A DNA stretch of 64,000 nucleotides from Gammaproteobacteria bacterium (GCA_030427085.1 JAUHXH010000002.1:62001-126000); one strand, 5' to 3'; positions 43,168 through 52,191 are shown, numbered from the stretch's first letter. Numbers and translations: made by a program. Notes: generated from the letters alone by a model not told the origin.

Positions 43168-44357
43168 GCGGCTGCTCCCTGTTGCCTGGCGGTGCTTTTT
43201 TGGCTGGCGGTGCCATTGCAGCTGGCGGCGCCCTTGCGACCAGCGGCGAAGTACCAGCTGAAGCTGTTGTCCAGCATGGCAAAGAGGCCGGTGTGGCTGT
43301 GTTCGGGGTCGAAGCCCGCTGCTTCCAGCAAGGCTTCGCAATCATTGTTGCCGTAGGCTGACCAGCAAGGTTCGCCATTGAAGAACTCATCCCAGCGGTA
43401 GAGCACGCGAGAAAAGGTATCGAAGTCGGCCAGCCGCAGCGGTACATCCTGATGCAGGCAGACACCGCCGGGCGCTAACAGGCGATGACTCTCTGCGAAC
43501 AGTGCCTGCTGGGTTTCGGGGCTCATCTCGTGCATTGCATTGTGGGAAACCACCAGATCGAAGCTGCCATCGTCGAAGGGGGTGGCAGTGGCGTCCGCCT
43601 GGTGAAAGTGTACGGTTGCGCCCAGTGCCTCCGCGCGGGCGTGGGCGTAGCGCAGCAGCCCAGGGCCCAGGTCTACCGCATGTACCTCGGCATCAGGGAA
43701 GGCCAGTGCGTAGGGTACCGTGGAGGCGCCGGCCGAGCAGGCCAGGTCCAGAATACGGCGCGGAGTGAAGTCAGGTGCCCACTCGCGTAGAAAGCGCATG
43801 GCGCAATCGGCTTTGCTCTCCCGGGTGCCAACACCCTCACCCTGGGAGTACAGGTTGCCGCCTGCTTCGTAAAGGGCGCCGGCCATGATGTCCTGGGGGC
43901 CTTCGTCCCGCAGGTAGCCACCGGGCTGCAGATGGATATCCACTTCCCGCAACACTCGCGGCGGTGCTACTTCAGGATTCAGTGTCAGCGAGCCTCGCGC
44001 CGACTGCCGTAAACTTTCGCATTGCGATTGCAGCGATTCGCGTTGGCGCTCGATTGGCGCGGCCACGGCCAGCCACATATGTTCCTGTGCCGCTCGCGCC
44101 AGGGCAGACCAGTACTGGTAGCGGGGCTCTGCGTAGAGGGCCTCGGCCACCTCCTGTTCGGTTTCCGGGCTGCGACCCTGTTCCGCCTGCCAGCGAGGCA
44201 GGGCCTGCTGCTGGTAGACCTCGTGCATTCTGGGTCTCAGGGTTCGACCCAAATGGCCTTTTAACGCCAGTACAAATCGTTGCCTCGCCCCTTCTTCAGC
44301 ATTGGCCTGGGCAAGCAGGGGGTGATCGGGATTGCGGATCGAGCTGTCTGTGCTCAC
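43164..44357 (-). CDS. SAM-dependent methyltransferase with N-terminal helical domain
   Basis: 397 aa. Residues 1-150 are helical with no recognised domain; residues 190-340 form a class I methyltransferase: motif I I-L-D-L-A-C-S-A-G-A-S-T, acidic loop H-A-V-D-L-G, motif IV F-D-L-V-V-S-H-N-A-M-H-E. Last or next-to-last in the minus-strand operon 46743 to 42868 (HMGL-type lyase, aldehyde dehydrogenase, methyltransferase, small protein), joined by ATGA overlaps. Why a methyltransferase is needed is unclear: propionate esters or a carboxylate could be its target. Confidence 0.78.
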   Translation of the reverse strand: MSTDSSIRNPDHPLLAQANAEEGARQRFVLALKGHLGRTLRPRMHEVYQQQALPRWQAEQGRSPETEQEVAEALYAEPRYQYWSALARAAQEHMWLAVAAPIERQRESLQSQCESLRQSARGSLTLNPEVAPPRVLREVDIHLQPGGYLRDEGPQDIMAGALYEAGGNLYSQGEGVGTRESKADCAMRFLREWAPDFTPRRILDLACSAGASTVPYALAFPDAEVHAVDLGPGLLRYAHARAEALGATVHFHQADATATPFDDGSFDLVVSHNAMHEMSPETQQALFAESHRLLAPGGVCLHQDVPLRLADFDTFSRVLYRWDEFFNGEPCWSAYGNNDCEALLEAAGFDPEHSHTGLFAMLDNSFSWYFAAGRKGAASCNGTASQKSTARQQGAAA

Positions 44358-45790
44358 GGCTTGGCTCCCAGACCTTCGTCAAACACCTGGATGGGCGCGG
44401 CTGCAGCCTGCTGGAACAGCAGGGCACGTTTGCGCAGAAAGCGCAACAAGCCGGTGTCTCCCATCCGCGAACCGCCCATGCCCGAAAGGCCGAAGGAATT
44501 TTTTTCCACGTCGTTAACCATGGCGGTCAGGCTGGCGTCATTGATGCTCACCGCACCGACATTGAGTGCTTCGGCAACGCTGGTAAGGCGGGCCGGGTCG
44601 GTGCCGAACACCGCGGCCGATAATCCGAACACGGAATCGTTGGCCAGGGCGATGGCTTCGGCATCACTGTTGAAGGATTGCACGGGGATCAGAGGGCCAA
44701 AGGTTTCTTCCTGCATCAGCAGCATGTCGGGAGACAGATTGCTGATCACGGTAGGCAAGCACCATGCGCCGCCACCGTGGTGTTCGATGCGACCTCCGCA
44801 GTGAATCATGGCGCCACGTTCGCGGGCATCATCCAGCTGGCGTTGAATGACCTCTGCCTGGGGGCCATGGATCAGCGGGCCGATCTGGCCTTTGCCCAGG
44901 TCGGGCCAGTTCAGGGTAACCGCCTCGGCCTTGGTCACCAGAGCGGCCAGGGTGTCGTCGTAGACGTCCCGGTGCACCAGTACACGCTCCAGCGACTGGC
45001 AGGCCTGGCCGGTCATGCCGATGGCGCTGCGTACGATGGCGGTGGTGGCGTTATTGAGATCGGCGTCGGGCAATACGATGGCGGGATCTTTGCCGCCCAG
45101 TTCCAGGAAGGCGGGAATGAATCGCTCCGCGGCGTGTTGCGCTACTTTCCGGCCGGTGGCGACACTGCCGGTAAAGCAAATTGTGTCCACTGCATCGATG
45201 ACACCGCGCCCGGTCTGGGCGTCGCCAGTAACAATAGCAAGCACCTGCTCCAGGCCTTCAATACCCAACAGGGTTTCTGCTAACGGAGCAGCAAAGCGCG
45301 GCGTGATTTCGCTCGGTTTCAGCATCACTGCAGATCCAGCGGCAAGCGCCGGGATGGCGTCGATCAGGGCCAGAATAAGTGGCACGTTCCACGGGCTGAT
45401 GATGCCCACCAGCGGGTAGGGTACGAGTCGATGCTCGTAGCGCACGGTGGGCTGCATGGCCGATTGGGCCGGCGCAGCGGCTGCCAGCAATTGTGGGGCT
45501 CGCTCGATCCAGTGATCCAGCAGGCCGAGAATTTTGTGAACCTCCAGTCGCGCAAAACTTCTGCGACCGGTGTCGACACACAGTGCGGTGGCGATGTCGT
45601 CCTGCCGGCTGGCAATGGCGGCGCGCCACTGCGCCAGGCGGGCACAGCGACTGGCCACACCGGCTTCCAGCCACTGCTCCTGTGCCGTGCGCAGATCGTT
45701 AGCGCGGGTGAGGAGTTCGGCCGATTCCCAGCAGTCTATCTGGTAGTCCAGTTCACCGTTGCGCGGATTGCGTACAGGAATTTGTTTCAT
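44354..45790 (-). CDS. Aldehyde dehydrogenase family protein (third copy)
   Basis: 478 aa. Glu in L-E-L-G-G-K-D-P, catalytic Cys in G-Q-A-C-Q-S, S-P-W-N-V-P loop, C-terminal N-S-F-G-L-S-G-M-G-G-S-R-M-G. Similar to coniferyl-aldehyde/succinate-semialdehyde-type enzymes. Overlaps both neighbours by 4 nt and therefore translated together with the lyase and methyltransferase. Confidence 0.88.
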   Translation of the reverse strand: MKQIPVRNPRNGELDYQIDCWESAELLTRANDLRTAQEQWLEAGVASRCARLAQWRAAIASRQDDIATALCVDTGRRSFARLEVHKILGLLDHWIERAPQLLAAAAPAQSAMQPTVRYEHRLVPYPLVGIISPWNVPLILALIDAIPALAAGSAVMLKPSEITPRFAAPLAETLLGIEGLEQVLAIVTGDAQTGRGVIDAVDTICFTGSVATGRKVAQHAAERFIPAFLELGGKDPAIVLPDADLNNATTAIVRSAIGMTGQACQSLERVLVHRDVYDDTLAALVTKAEAVTLNWPDLGKGQIGPLIHGPQAEVIQRQLDDARERGAMIHCGGRIEHHGGGAWCLPTVISNLSPDMLLMQEETFGPLIPVQSFNSDAEAIALANDSVFGLSAAVFGTDPARLTSVAEALNVGAVSINDASLTAMVNDVEKNSFGLSGMGGSRMGDTGLLRFLRKRALLFQQAAAAPIQVFDEGLGAKP

Positions 45791-46743
45791 TCGGACAGAG
45801 CTTCTTTCGACGTTCGGCGGGCCACTTCATAGTGTAGGGGAATGCCGGCGGCGGGAGTGAATCCGTACAACTCGGCATTGGGCAGGGCTGCACTGACAAT
45901 GTCCCGCACCGCAATTAATGCTTCCAGGTCTATGCCCGTGTTCAGGCCCATGCTCTCGAGCAGGAATACAAGGTCCTCGGTAACGATATTGCCACTGGCA
46001 CCGGGAGCCCAGGGGCAGCCGCCGATGCCGCCGAGCGAACTGTCGATGGTGTGAATGCCGATCTCCACCGCCATGAGGGCATTGGCCAGGCCCTGGCCGC
46101 GGGTGTTGTGCAGGTGCACACCGGTGAGTTTGTCGCGACCGCAGTGTTCCCAGATGCCAGTGGCCACGCGTTTCAACTGGGCCGGATTGCCCATGCCGGT
46201 GGTGTCTGACAGGCCAACTTCGTCAACACCCATCCGCACCAGCTCCTCGGCAATGGCGATGACACGGCTTTCGGGCACGTCACCTTCGATAGTGCAACCG
46301 AAGGCGGTAGCAAGCCCCACTTCAAACTTGGGGCGACGGTCGACGGGAATGGTTTCCAGATAGCTGAGGCAGCGCTGGATCTCCTCCCGCATTTGGGTGT
46401 GATCTTTTTTCAGATTGCGCAGCGAATGTGTTTCGCTCATGGAGAAGGGCAGGGAAACCTTGTGCGCGCCGCTGGCAACGGCACCTTCCAGGCCCCGGAG
46501 GTTGGGTACCAGAGCGGCGACGGTCAGACCTTCCAGTTTGGTGGCGAAAGCGACCAGTTCCGGCGTGTCCGCCAACTGTGGCAGGAGTTTTGGCGGCACG
46601 AAAGAGCCCACCTCAATTTCCGGCGTGCCGGCTTCATGCTGGGCCTTGATCCAGGCCATCTTGGCCTCGGTCGGCATTATGTCGGACAGGCTCTGCAGGC
46701 CGTCGCGCGGACCTACCTCGCTGATTTCAATATCGATCGGCAT
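45787..46743 (-). CDS. HMG-CoA lyase-type acyl-CoA lyase
   Basis: 318 aa TIM-barrel lyase. Signature elements: E-V-G-P-R-D-G-L-Q at the N-terminus, metal ligands H-L-H-N-T-R-G, and the catalytic-Cys loop G-I-G-G-C-P-W-A-P-G-A-S-G-N (normally G-L-G-G-C-P-Y-A-P). Cleaves 3-hydroxy-3-methylglutaryl-CoA or analogous tertiary 3-hydroxyacyl-CoA. Divergent from a family III CoA-transferase under palindrome site 4, suggesting cleavage of an alkylated malyl-CoA into acyl-CoA and 2-oxoacid. No leucine-degradation genes adjoin. Confidence 0.88.
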   Translation of the reverse strand: MPIDIEISEVGPRDGLQSLSDIMPTEAKMAWIKAQHEAGTPEIEVGSFVPPKLLPQLADTPELVAFATKLEGLTVAALVPNLRGLEGAVASGAHKVSLPFSMSETHSLRNLKKDHTQMREEIQRCLSYLETIPVDRRPKFEVGLATAFGCTIEGDVPESRVIAIAEELVRMGVDEVGLSDTTGMGNPAQLKRVATGIWEHCGRDKLTGVHLHNTRGQGLANALMAVEIGIHTIDSSLGGIGGCPWAPGASGNIVTEDLVFLLESMGLNTGIDLEALIAVRDIVSAALPNAELYGFTPAAGIPLHYEVARRTSKEALSE

Positions 46744-46792
46744 AGTTTTCCGGTGTCTTGGTGAGCTTGGACTTCACATCAAATGTGCTAAT

Positions 46793-46808
46793 GTTATAAC
46801 ATAATAAC
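46793..46808. promoter_or_regulatory. Shared regulon palindrome, site 4
   Basis: GTTATA-ACAT-AATAAC between the divergent lyase operon (start 46743) and CoA-transferase gene (start 46853). It contains the perfect 10-nt palindrome TGTTATAACA shifted to its left side. Strong match to the consensus (one mismatch). Confidence 0.62.
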
Positions 46809-46852
46809 AAATGGCGGCCAAGCGGGCCGTCTGCAGCACTGGGAGTATCAAC

Positions 46853-48058
46853 ATGACGCCGGATTCGGCCCTGCCACTGGACGGTATACGCGTAATCGAG
46901 TTCACCCATATGGTGATGGGCCCCACCGTGGGTGTGATCCTCGCCGATCTGGGTGCCGATGTGGTCAAGATAGAGCCCCTGCAGGGCGATAATACCCGTC
47001 GACTCAAGGGCTCCGGTGCCGGGTACTTCCCGATGTACAACCGCAACAAAAAAAGCCTCTGTGTAGACCTGAAATCCGACGCGGGTAATGCTCTGGCGCG
47101 CCGCCTGATTGATGGCGCAGATGTGGTGATCGAGAACTTCCGCCCCGGGGCCATGGACAAACTTGGCTTTGGCTACGAGGCGCTGCGTGAAACCAATCCG
47201 CGACTGATCTACTGCTCGTTAAAAGGGTTTCTTTCGGGTCCCTACGAGCACCGTACGGCGCTGGATGAGGTCACTCAGATGATGGGCGGCCTGGCGTATA
47301 TGACGGGGCTGCCGGATCGCCCGATGCGGGCGGGCTCGTCCGTCATTGATATCACTGGCGGCATGTTTGGTGTGATCGGTATTCTCGCCGCTCTGGAAAA
47401 ACGCCACCGCACAGGTGAGGGTGAACTGGTATGCAGCTCCCTGTTTGAGACCACTGCTTTTATGGTGGGTCAGCACATGGCGCAACAGGCGGTGTCGGGT
47501 GAGGCGCCGCCGCCCATGTCGGTGCGGCGCTCGGCCTGGTCGGTGTATGACATCTTCCACAGCCGCGATGGCGATCGCATTTTTGTCGGCGTGGTCAGCG
47601 ATACCCTGTGGCAGCGGTTCTGCGCGGAGTTTGAGTTGGACGAGTTTGCCGTCGATGAATCACTGTCAGCCAATAACGACAGAGTGGCACAGCGGGATCG
47701 AATTCTACCGGTTATCGAGGCACTGTTTGGCAGCATGGACCGAACTGAGCTGGAATCACGACTGGACCGTGCCGGGGTGCCCTTCGCACCGATAAACCGG
47801 CCGGCCGACCTGTTCGACGACCCCCAGCTCAATGCCCGCGGCGGCCTGCAGCCCATTACCCTCAGCGATGGCGAGCGCGCCGGCGAGCGCACCCAGCTAC
47901 CGGCTTTGCCGCTGGAGATGGGTGGCGAGCGTTTTGCGGTGCGCAGCGATTTGCCGAAGCAGGGTGAGCACAGTCTGTCAGTGCTGCGCGATGCCGGGTT
48001 TACCGAGGCGGAAATTGCTGCACTGGAATCCCAGGGAACGGTGCGCGTCGCCGGCTGA
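46853..48058 (+). CDS. Family III (CaiB/BaiF) CoA-transferase
   Basis: 401 aa; ATG with GGGAG 8 nt upstream. Typical opening P-L-D-G-I-R-V-I-E-F-T-H and L-A-D-L-G-A-D-V-V-K-I-E; candidate catalytic Asp in S-S-V-I-D-I-T-G-G near residue 168; A-L-x-x-R segment after it. Transfers CoA between carboxylic acids such as succinyl-CoA and citramalate/mesaconate-like acids. Divergent from the HMGL-type lyase, which could use the acyl-CoA product. Confidence 0.88.
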   Translation: MTPDSALPLDGIRVIEFTHMVMGPTVGVILADLGADVVKIEPLQGDNTRRLKGSGAGYFPMYNRNKKSLCVDLKSDAGNALARRLIDGADVVIENFRPGAMDKLGFGYEALRETNPRLIYCSLKGFLSGPYEHRTALDEVTQMMGGLAYMTGLPDRPMRAGSSVIDITGGMFGVIGILAALEKRHRTGEGELVCSSLFETTAFMVGQHMAQQAVSGEAPPPMSVRRSAWSVYDIFHSRDGDRIFVGVVSDTLWQRFCAEFELDEFAVDESLSANNDRVAQRDRILPVIEALFGSMDRTELESRLDRAGVPFAPINRPADLFDDPQLNARGGLQPITLSDGERAGERTQLPALPLEMGGERFAVRSDLPKQGEHSLSVLRDAGFTEAEIAALESQGTVRVAG

Positions 48059-48085
48059 GCTGCGCCGCGCCCTGAAGCCGGGGCG

Positions 48086-48718
48086 CTACAAATACACCCA
48101 GGGCCGTTGTTGCTTGTCCTGGGCCTCGAAAGCGTCGATTGCTTCGGCGTGTTTCAGGGTGAGGGCGATACCGTCCAGGCCCTCCACCAGCATCTGCTTG
48201 TCCCCCTCGCGAATGTCAAAGGAAAGGATCCCTTCGGGTTCCGCAGCCAGGGCAAGTGTCTGTGCCGGCAGGTCGATGGTGATGCGCTGTTGTTGTGGGT
48301 CGCGCACGACGCGCTCTGCCAGCAGTTCAACCTGCGCCGCGTCGAGAGGGATCGGCAGCAGGCCATTGCGCACACAGTTGTTGTAAAAAATGCTGCCAAA
48401 GGAGCTGGCGATAATGGCGCGGATACCAAATTCCCGCAGCGCCCACACCGCGTGTTCACGCGAAGAACCACAGCCGAAATTTTGCCCTGCGAGCAGGATG
48501 CTGGCGCCGGTGTAGTCGCCCTGATTAAGAACAAAGTCGCTTTGCGGCTCACGACCACCGGGTAAGGTGTAGCGCCAGGCCGCAAATAGTCCCTCACCCA
48601 GTCCCTGTTTGGAGACGCGTTTCATCTCCCGGGACGGAATGATGGCATCGGTATCGATATTGTCGCGTAACAGAGGTGCCACCACCCCAGTATGCTGCGT
48701 GAAAGGGGTGATGCTCAC
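48086..48718 (-). CDS. LeuD-type small subunit of a hydro-lyase (isopropylmalate/dimethylmalate dehydratase family)
   Basis: 210 aa, GTG start overlapping the large-subunit stop (GTGA); the longer upstream frame is a shadow of that gene. Family motifs: D-N-I-D-T-D-A-I-I-P, G-Q-N-F-G-C-G-S-S-R-E-H-A, S-S-F-G-S-I-F-Y-N-N. Swivel domain of aconitase-type hydratases. With no leuA or leuB in the window it is more likely to be catabolic, as in the DmdAB dimethylmaleate hydratase of nicotinate fermentation. Confidence 0.85.
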   Translation of the reverse strand: MSITPFTQHTGVVAPLLRDNIDTDAIIPSREMKRVSKQGLGEGLFAAWRYTLPGGREPQSDFVLNQGDYTGASILLAGQNFGCGSSREHAVWALREFGIRAIIASSFGSIFYNNCVRNGLLPIPLDAAQVELLAERVVRDPQQQRITIDLPAQTLALAAEPEGILSFDIREGDKQMLVEGLDGIALTLKHAEAIDAFEAQDKQQRPWVYL

Positions 48719-50118
48719 GGCTGCTCTCCTGCGGCGCGAATGTAGCCGGCGCAGGCGGATGCGGCGACGGTCAAGGGGCTGGCCAGATGAGTTCGGGTGC
48801 CTGGCCCCTGGCGCCCCTCGAAATTCCGGTTGGTGCTGGAAATAACCCGTTTGCCGGCACCAAAGGTTTCGCCGCCGGCGTAAAAGCACATGGAGCAGCC
48901 GGCCTCGCGCCACTCGAACCCGGCGGCGAGAAAGATCTGATCGATGCCTTCCGCTTCGGCGGCTGCTTTCACCTGCGTGGAACCGGGAACACAAACGGCC
49001 TTGACGCCGGGTGCGACCTGGCGGCCCTCAAGGAACCGGGCGGCCGCGCGTAAATCGCTCAGGCGGCTGTTGGTGCAGGAGCCGATGAAAGCGGCGTCAA
49101 TTGCAATGTCGGTAAGGCGAGTGCCCGGCGTTAGCCCCATGTAGGCGAGTGCTTTTTCCATGGCGCCGCGCTTGCGGGTATCGGATTCTTCGTCCAGCTG
49201 CGGAACGCTGCCATCGATGGCTACAGCCTGTTCCGGGCTGGTGCCCCAGGTCACAGTGGGTTGTATCTCGCTGCAGTCGATATCGAGTTCGCGGTCGAAG
49301 ATCGCATCGGCATCTGTCACCAACGCGCGCCAGTGGGCGCAGGCTGCGTCCCAGTGCTCAGCCTTCGGCGCGTAGGGTCGCCCGCGTACGTATTCAATGG
49401 TGTTTTCGTCGGGCGCCACGAGCCCGGTAAAGGCGGAAAATTCCACGGCCATGTTGCACAGCGTCATGCGCGCTTCTACTGGCAGGGCCTGTACTGCGCT
49501 GCCGGCGAATTCGATGGCGTAGCCGCTGCCACCGCCGGCGCCGTAGCGTGCGATCAGGTGCAGGATCAGGTCTTTGGCGCCCACGCCGGCCGGCAGGTCG
49601 CCGTGAAAATTGACCCGCATGGTTTTGGGTTTCAGCACTCTCAGGGTGCTGGTGGCCATGGCGTGTTCAGCTTCGGTGGAGCCAATCCCCCAGGCCAGAG
49701 CCCCGAGTCCGCCCAGGGTGCAAGTGTGGCTGTCGGGGCAGACCTGCAACAGGCCGGGCAGGGCGATGCCCTGATCGGCAGCTACCACGTGAACGATGCC
49801 CTGCCGGGCGTCACCGATGTCGAACAGGGTGATGTCGGCGGCATGGGCGCAGCGACGGGTGGCCTCGATAAAGTCCCGGCCGCTTGGCATCAGGGTGTGG
49901 TCACCTCTGCCGGGGAACGTGTCGACAATATGGTCCATGGTGCAGAACGTTCTCGCCGGTGCGCGCACGGAGCGTCCGCTCTCGGCCAGGCTGCTCAGTG
50001 CAATGCTGCCGGTGCGTTCGTGCAGGAACACGCGATCCACATACATCAGGTGCTCGCCATCCCCCAGGTCGCGCACCAGGTGCTGTTGCCAGAGTTTATC
50101 GAACAGTGTCTGCGTCAT
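48715..50118 (-). CDS. LeuC-type large subunit, 4Fe-4S hydro-lyase
   Basis: 467 aa, the usual LeuC length. Iron-sulfur ligands are visible: C-T in F-I-G-S-C-T-N-S-R and the pair in A-G-C-S-M-C-F-Y-A-G-G; also D-S-H-T-C-T-L-G-G and the M-D-H-I-V-D-T. Would interconvert an alkylmaleate and the matching alkylmalate by addition of water. Together with the small subunit, opposite the CpeT-family gene under site 5. A biosynthetic leucine role cannot be excluded without the rest of the genome. Confidence 0.88.
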   Translation of the reverse strand: MTQTLFDKLWQQHLVRDLGDGEHLMYVDRVFLHERTGSIALSSLAESGRSVRAPARTFCTMDHIVDTFPGRGDHTLMPSGRDFIEATRRCAHAADITLFDIGDARQGIVHVVAADQGIALPGLLQVCPDSHTCTLGGLGALAWGIGSTEAEHAMATSTLRVLKPKTMRVNFHGDLPAGVGAKDLILHLIARYGAGGGSGYAIEFAGSAVQALPVEARMTLCNMAVEFSAFTGLVAPDENTIEYVRGRPYAPKAEHWDAACAHWRALVTDADAIFDRELDIDCSEIQPTVTWGTSPEQAVAIDGSVPQLDEESDTRKRGAMEKALAYMGLTPGTRLTDIAIDAAFIGSCTNSRLSDLRAAARFLEGRQVAPGVKAVCVPGSTQVKAAAEAEGIDQIFLAAGFEWREAGCSMCFYAGGETFGAGKRVISSTNRNFEGRQGPGTRTHLASPLTVAASACAGYIRAAGEQP

Positions 50119-50127
50119 GCTTTATAA

Positions 50128-50143
50128 GTGATATTGACATAAC
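50128..50143. promoter_or_regulatory. Shared regulon palindrome, site 5
   Basis: GTGATA-TTGA-CATAAC, between the divergent LeuC-type and CpeT-family genes, 10 nt from the LeuC start, so it would overlap the leader and block that transcript. One mismatch per arm to GTTATA/TATAAC. Confidence 0.55.
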
Positions 50144-50173
50144 AATAGTACAATACTAGCATCAAGCACCGTG

Positions 50174-51199
50174 ATGGATAAAGGATTCTTTGTTGTGAAA
50201 CCCGTTTCCCGAGTGCTGCTTGCGCTTTGTTGTCTGCTTCCCTGCCTGTCGTCTGCTTCCGCTTTGGAGCCGGGGCTGGAACATTTTCTGGGCTGGTTCG
50301 AGGGTGAATACGACAACAACGAGCAGGTGTGGCAGCAGGCCGAGGACGGGATCCCCGAATCTGAGCGCCACGAGCGCATCCACCATATTTTTCGCCGCGT
50401 CGCGGTACCCGCGCTGGGTGAGCACGTGTATTTCGTGCGGCAGTACCAGAACGGAGACTACGAGGACGTTTACCGGCAGCGGCTGTATCGCTTTGATACC
50501 GAGACCGATGGTCGCATTCGTCTGGCGATTTTCCGCTTCAAGGAAGAGCTGCCCTACCGCAATACAGACCGCGAACCCGCGCTGGTGGCCGAGTTGGCGC
50601 CCGACGATCTGGTGAACCACCCCGGTTGCGATGTCTACTGGGTATTCGAGGACGATCGCTATGAAGGCGAGATGCCGGATGGCGCCTGTACATTTTTTTC
50701 CGAGCGCATGCAGAAGACGATCATTATCGATGACTCCCTGATGTTGAACGCCAATGCGCTACACATCAGCGACCAGGCCGTGGATGAGGACGGCAATCCG
50801 GTATTTGGTCGCAGCGAGCCTCACATCAACCGGAAGGTGCGTTATTTCAAGGGCTGGGCGCTGATCGATCACGAGCACCTCGAGCGACTGGGGCGTACCA
50901 CTCCGCTCGAGCCAGACGAGCGCAATGTGAACTTCTTTGCGGACCTGCGGGTGCACAACGAGGGGCAGATATTGCCCTTGGTTACCGCTGACGGTCAGGA
51001 CAGTGGCTACGCCATCGAGCTGGCTCGCCTGACCTACCAGAACACGAGAGTTGCCATTCTCAAGCTCGGCTTGATTGATGTGGCAACCGGTAAAACCATC
51101 ACGTACGCCTGGGCAGACCCCGGAGCCACCCGCATAGGTATCAACTTGCGCTGGTTGCAGGTGGGGCTGACGGCTGAGGATATTCATGACCGATCATAA
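50174..51199 (+). CDS. Exported CpeT/CpcT-family protein (bilin-lyase fold)
   Basis: 341 aa. Start at ATG 50174; a GTG at 50195 with AAGGA 9 nt upstream is a strong alternative. Signal peptide ends near S-S-A-S-A. The mature domain shows the CpeT/CpcT pattern: L-G-W-F-E-G-E-Y-D-N, then H-V-Y-F-V-R-Q-Y and Y-R-Q-R-L-Y-R-F, later a G-C-D-V-Y-W and G-A-C-T-F-F-S-E. In cyanobacteria this family attaches phycocyanobilin/phycoerythrobilin to phycobiliproteins. Here, in a non-photosynthetic-looking cluster and exported, it may bind a linear tetrapyrrole in the periplasm. Confidence 0.78.
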   Translation: MDKGFFVVKPVSRVLLALCCLLPCLSSASALEPGLEHFLGWFEGEYDNNEQVWQQAEDGIPESERHERIHHIFRRVAVPALGEHVYFVRQYQNGDYEDVYRQRLYRFDTETDGRIRLAIFRFKEELPYRNTDREPALVAELAPDDLVNHPGCDVYWVFEDDRYEGEMPDGACTFFSERMQKTIIIDDSLMLNANALHISDQAVDEDGNPVFGRSEPHINRKVRYFKGWALIDHEHLERLGRTTPLEPDERNVNFFADLRVHNEGQILPLVTADGQDSGYAIELARLTYQNTRVAILKLGLIDVATGKTITYAWADPGATRIGINLRWLQVGLTAEDIHDRS

Positions 51200-52181
51200 C
51201 GAGCGTGTGGTACTGGCGGCCACGCCAGAGGGCGAGCCGCAGCCCGGTCATTTTTGCCTGGAGCAAACGCCTTTGCCCGAGGCGGCCCTGGGCGAAGTGC
51301 TGTGCCGTACGCGCTATCTGTCGCTGGATCCCTACATGCGCAGCCAGATATCCGGGCGGCATATCTCGGGCGGGGTTTCGCCGGGTGAGGTGATGCGCGG
51401 TGAAACTGTCGCTGAGGTGGTGGCGGACACGAGCGGACATTTTTCAGCCGGGCAGTTGGTACGTTGCATGGGTGGGTGGCAGCGCTATTCCCGCCATGCG
51501 CCAGCCGATGTCAGCCCCTTGCCAGAGGGTTTGTCGGCACCCTCTCTCGCCCTGTCATTGCTGGGTATGACGGGCCTGACGGCCTGGGCCGGCATGGTGT
51601 GGCAGGCACAGGTAGAAGCGGGCGACACCGTGCTGATTCCCGCCGTCACAGGTGGTGTTGGCTCTGCTGCGGCACAGTTCTGTCGCGAGCGCGGTGCCCG
51701 AGTGATCGGGATTGCGGGCGGTGCCGACAAGTGCCACTGGGCCGAGTCGGAGCTGCGTGTGGAAGCCTGTATCGACCGGCATCAAGAAGACATTGGCGAT
51801 CGGCTGAAAACACTCGCCCCGCAGGGCATCGACGTCTATTTCGACCTGATTGGCGGGCCGTTGCTGCAACTGGCCTGCGAACATCTGGCCAACTACGGCC
51901 GCGTGGTGCTGTGCGGCCTGATGGCGGAGTACAACAGTGCAACTCGCCAGGCCGGACCGCCGCCTGGCCTGTTGATCATGAAGCGGGCCGTGGTGTCCGG
52001 CCTGGTGGTTTATGACTATGAGGCCCGGCGTGAAGAGTTTGTTCAGGCCTGCCTGCCCCTGTTAGACGCTGGCAGGATTTCCCAGCGCGAGGACGTCAGC
52101 GAGGGCCTGGCGACTGCTCCGGAAGCGTTCTGCCGACTGATGTCTGGCGATAACTTCGGTAAGGTCATCATAAAAGTCTGA
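51186..52181 (+). CDS. NADP-dependent zinc-less MDR oxidoreductase
   Basis: 331 aa. Characteristic L-S-L-D-P-Y-M-R near residue 45 and A-V-T-G-G-V-G-S-A-A-A-Q nucleotide loop, C-L-x-x-Y-G-R-V-V-x-C-G-L. Belongs to the leukotriene-B4 dehydrogenase/curcumin reductase (double-bond reductase) group, which reduces activated C=C bonds with NADPH. Overlaps the CpeT-family gene by 14 nt with GAGGA inside it. A conjugated vinyl or methine double bond would be a suitable substrate. Confidence 0.88.
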   Translation: MTDHNERVVLAATPEGEPQPGHFCLEQTPLPEAALGEVLCRTRYLSLDPYMRSQISGRHISGGVSPGEVMRGETVAEVVADTSGHFSAGQLVRCMGGWQRYSRHAPADVSPLPEGLSAPSLALSLLGMTGLTAWAGMVWQAQVEAGDTVLIPAVTGGVGSAAAQFCRERGARVIGIAGGADKCHWAESELRVEACIDRHQEDIGDRLKTLAPQGIDVYFDLIGGPLLQLACEHLANYGRVVLCGLMAEYNSATRQAGPPPGLLIMKRAVVSGLVVYDYEARREEFVQACLPLLDAGRISQREDVSEGLATAPEAFCRLMSGDNFGKVIIKV

Positions 52182-52191
52182 TATGTATATT

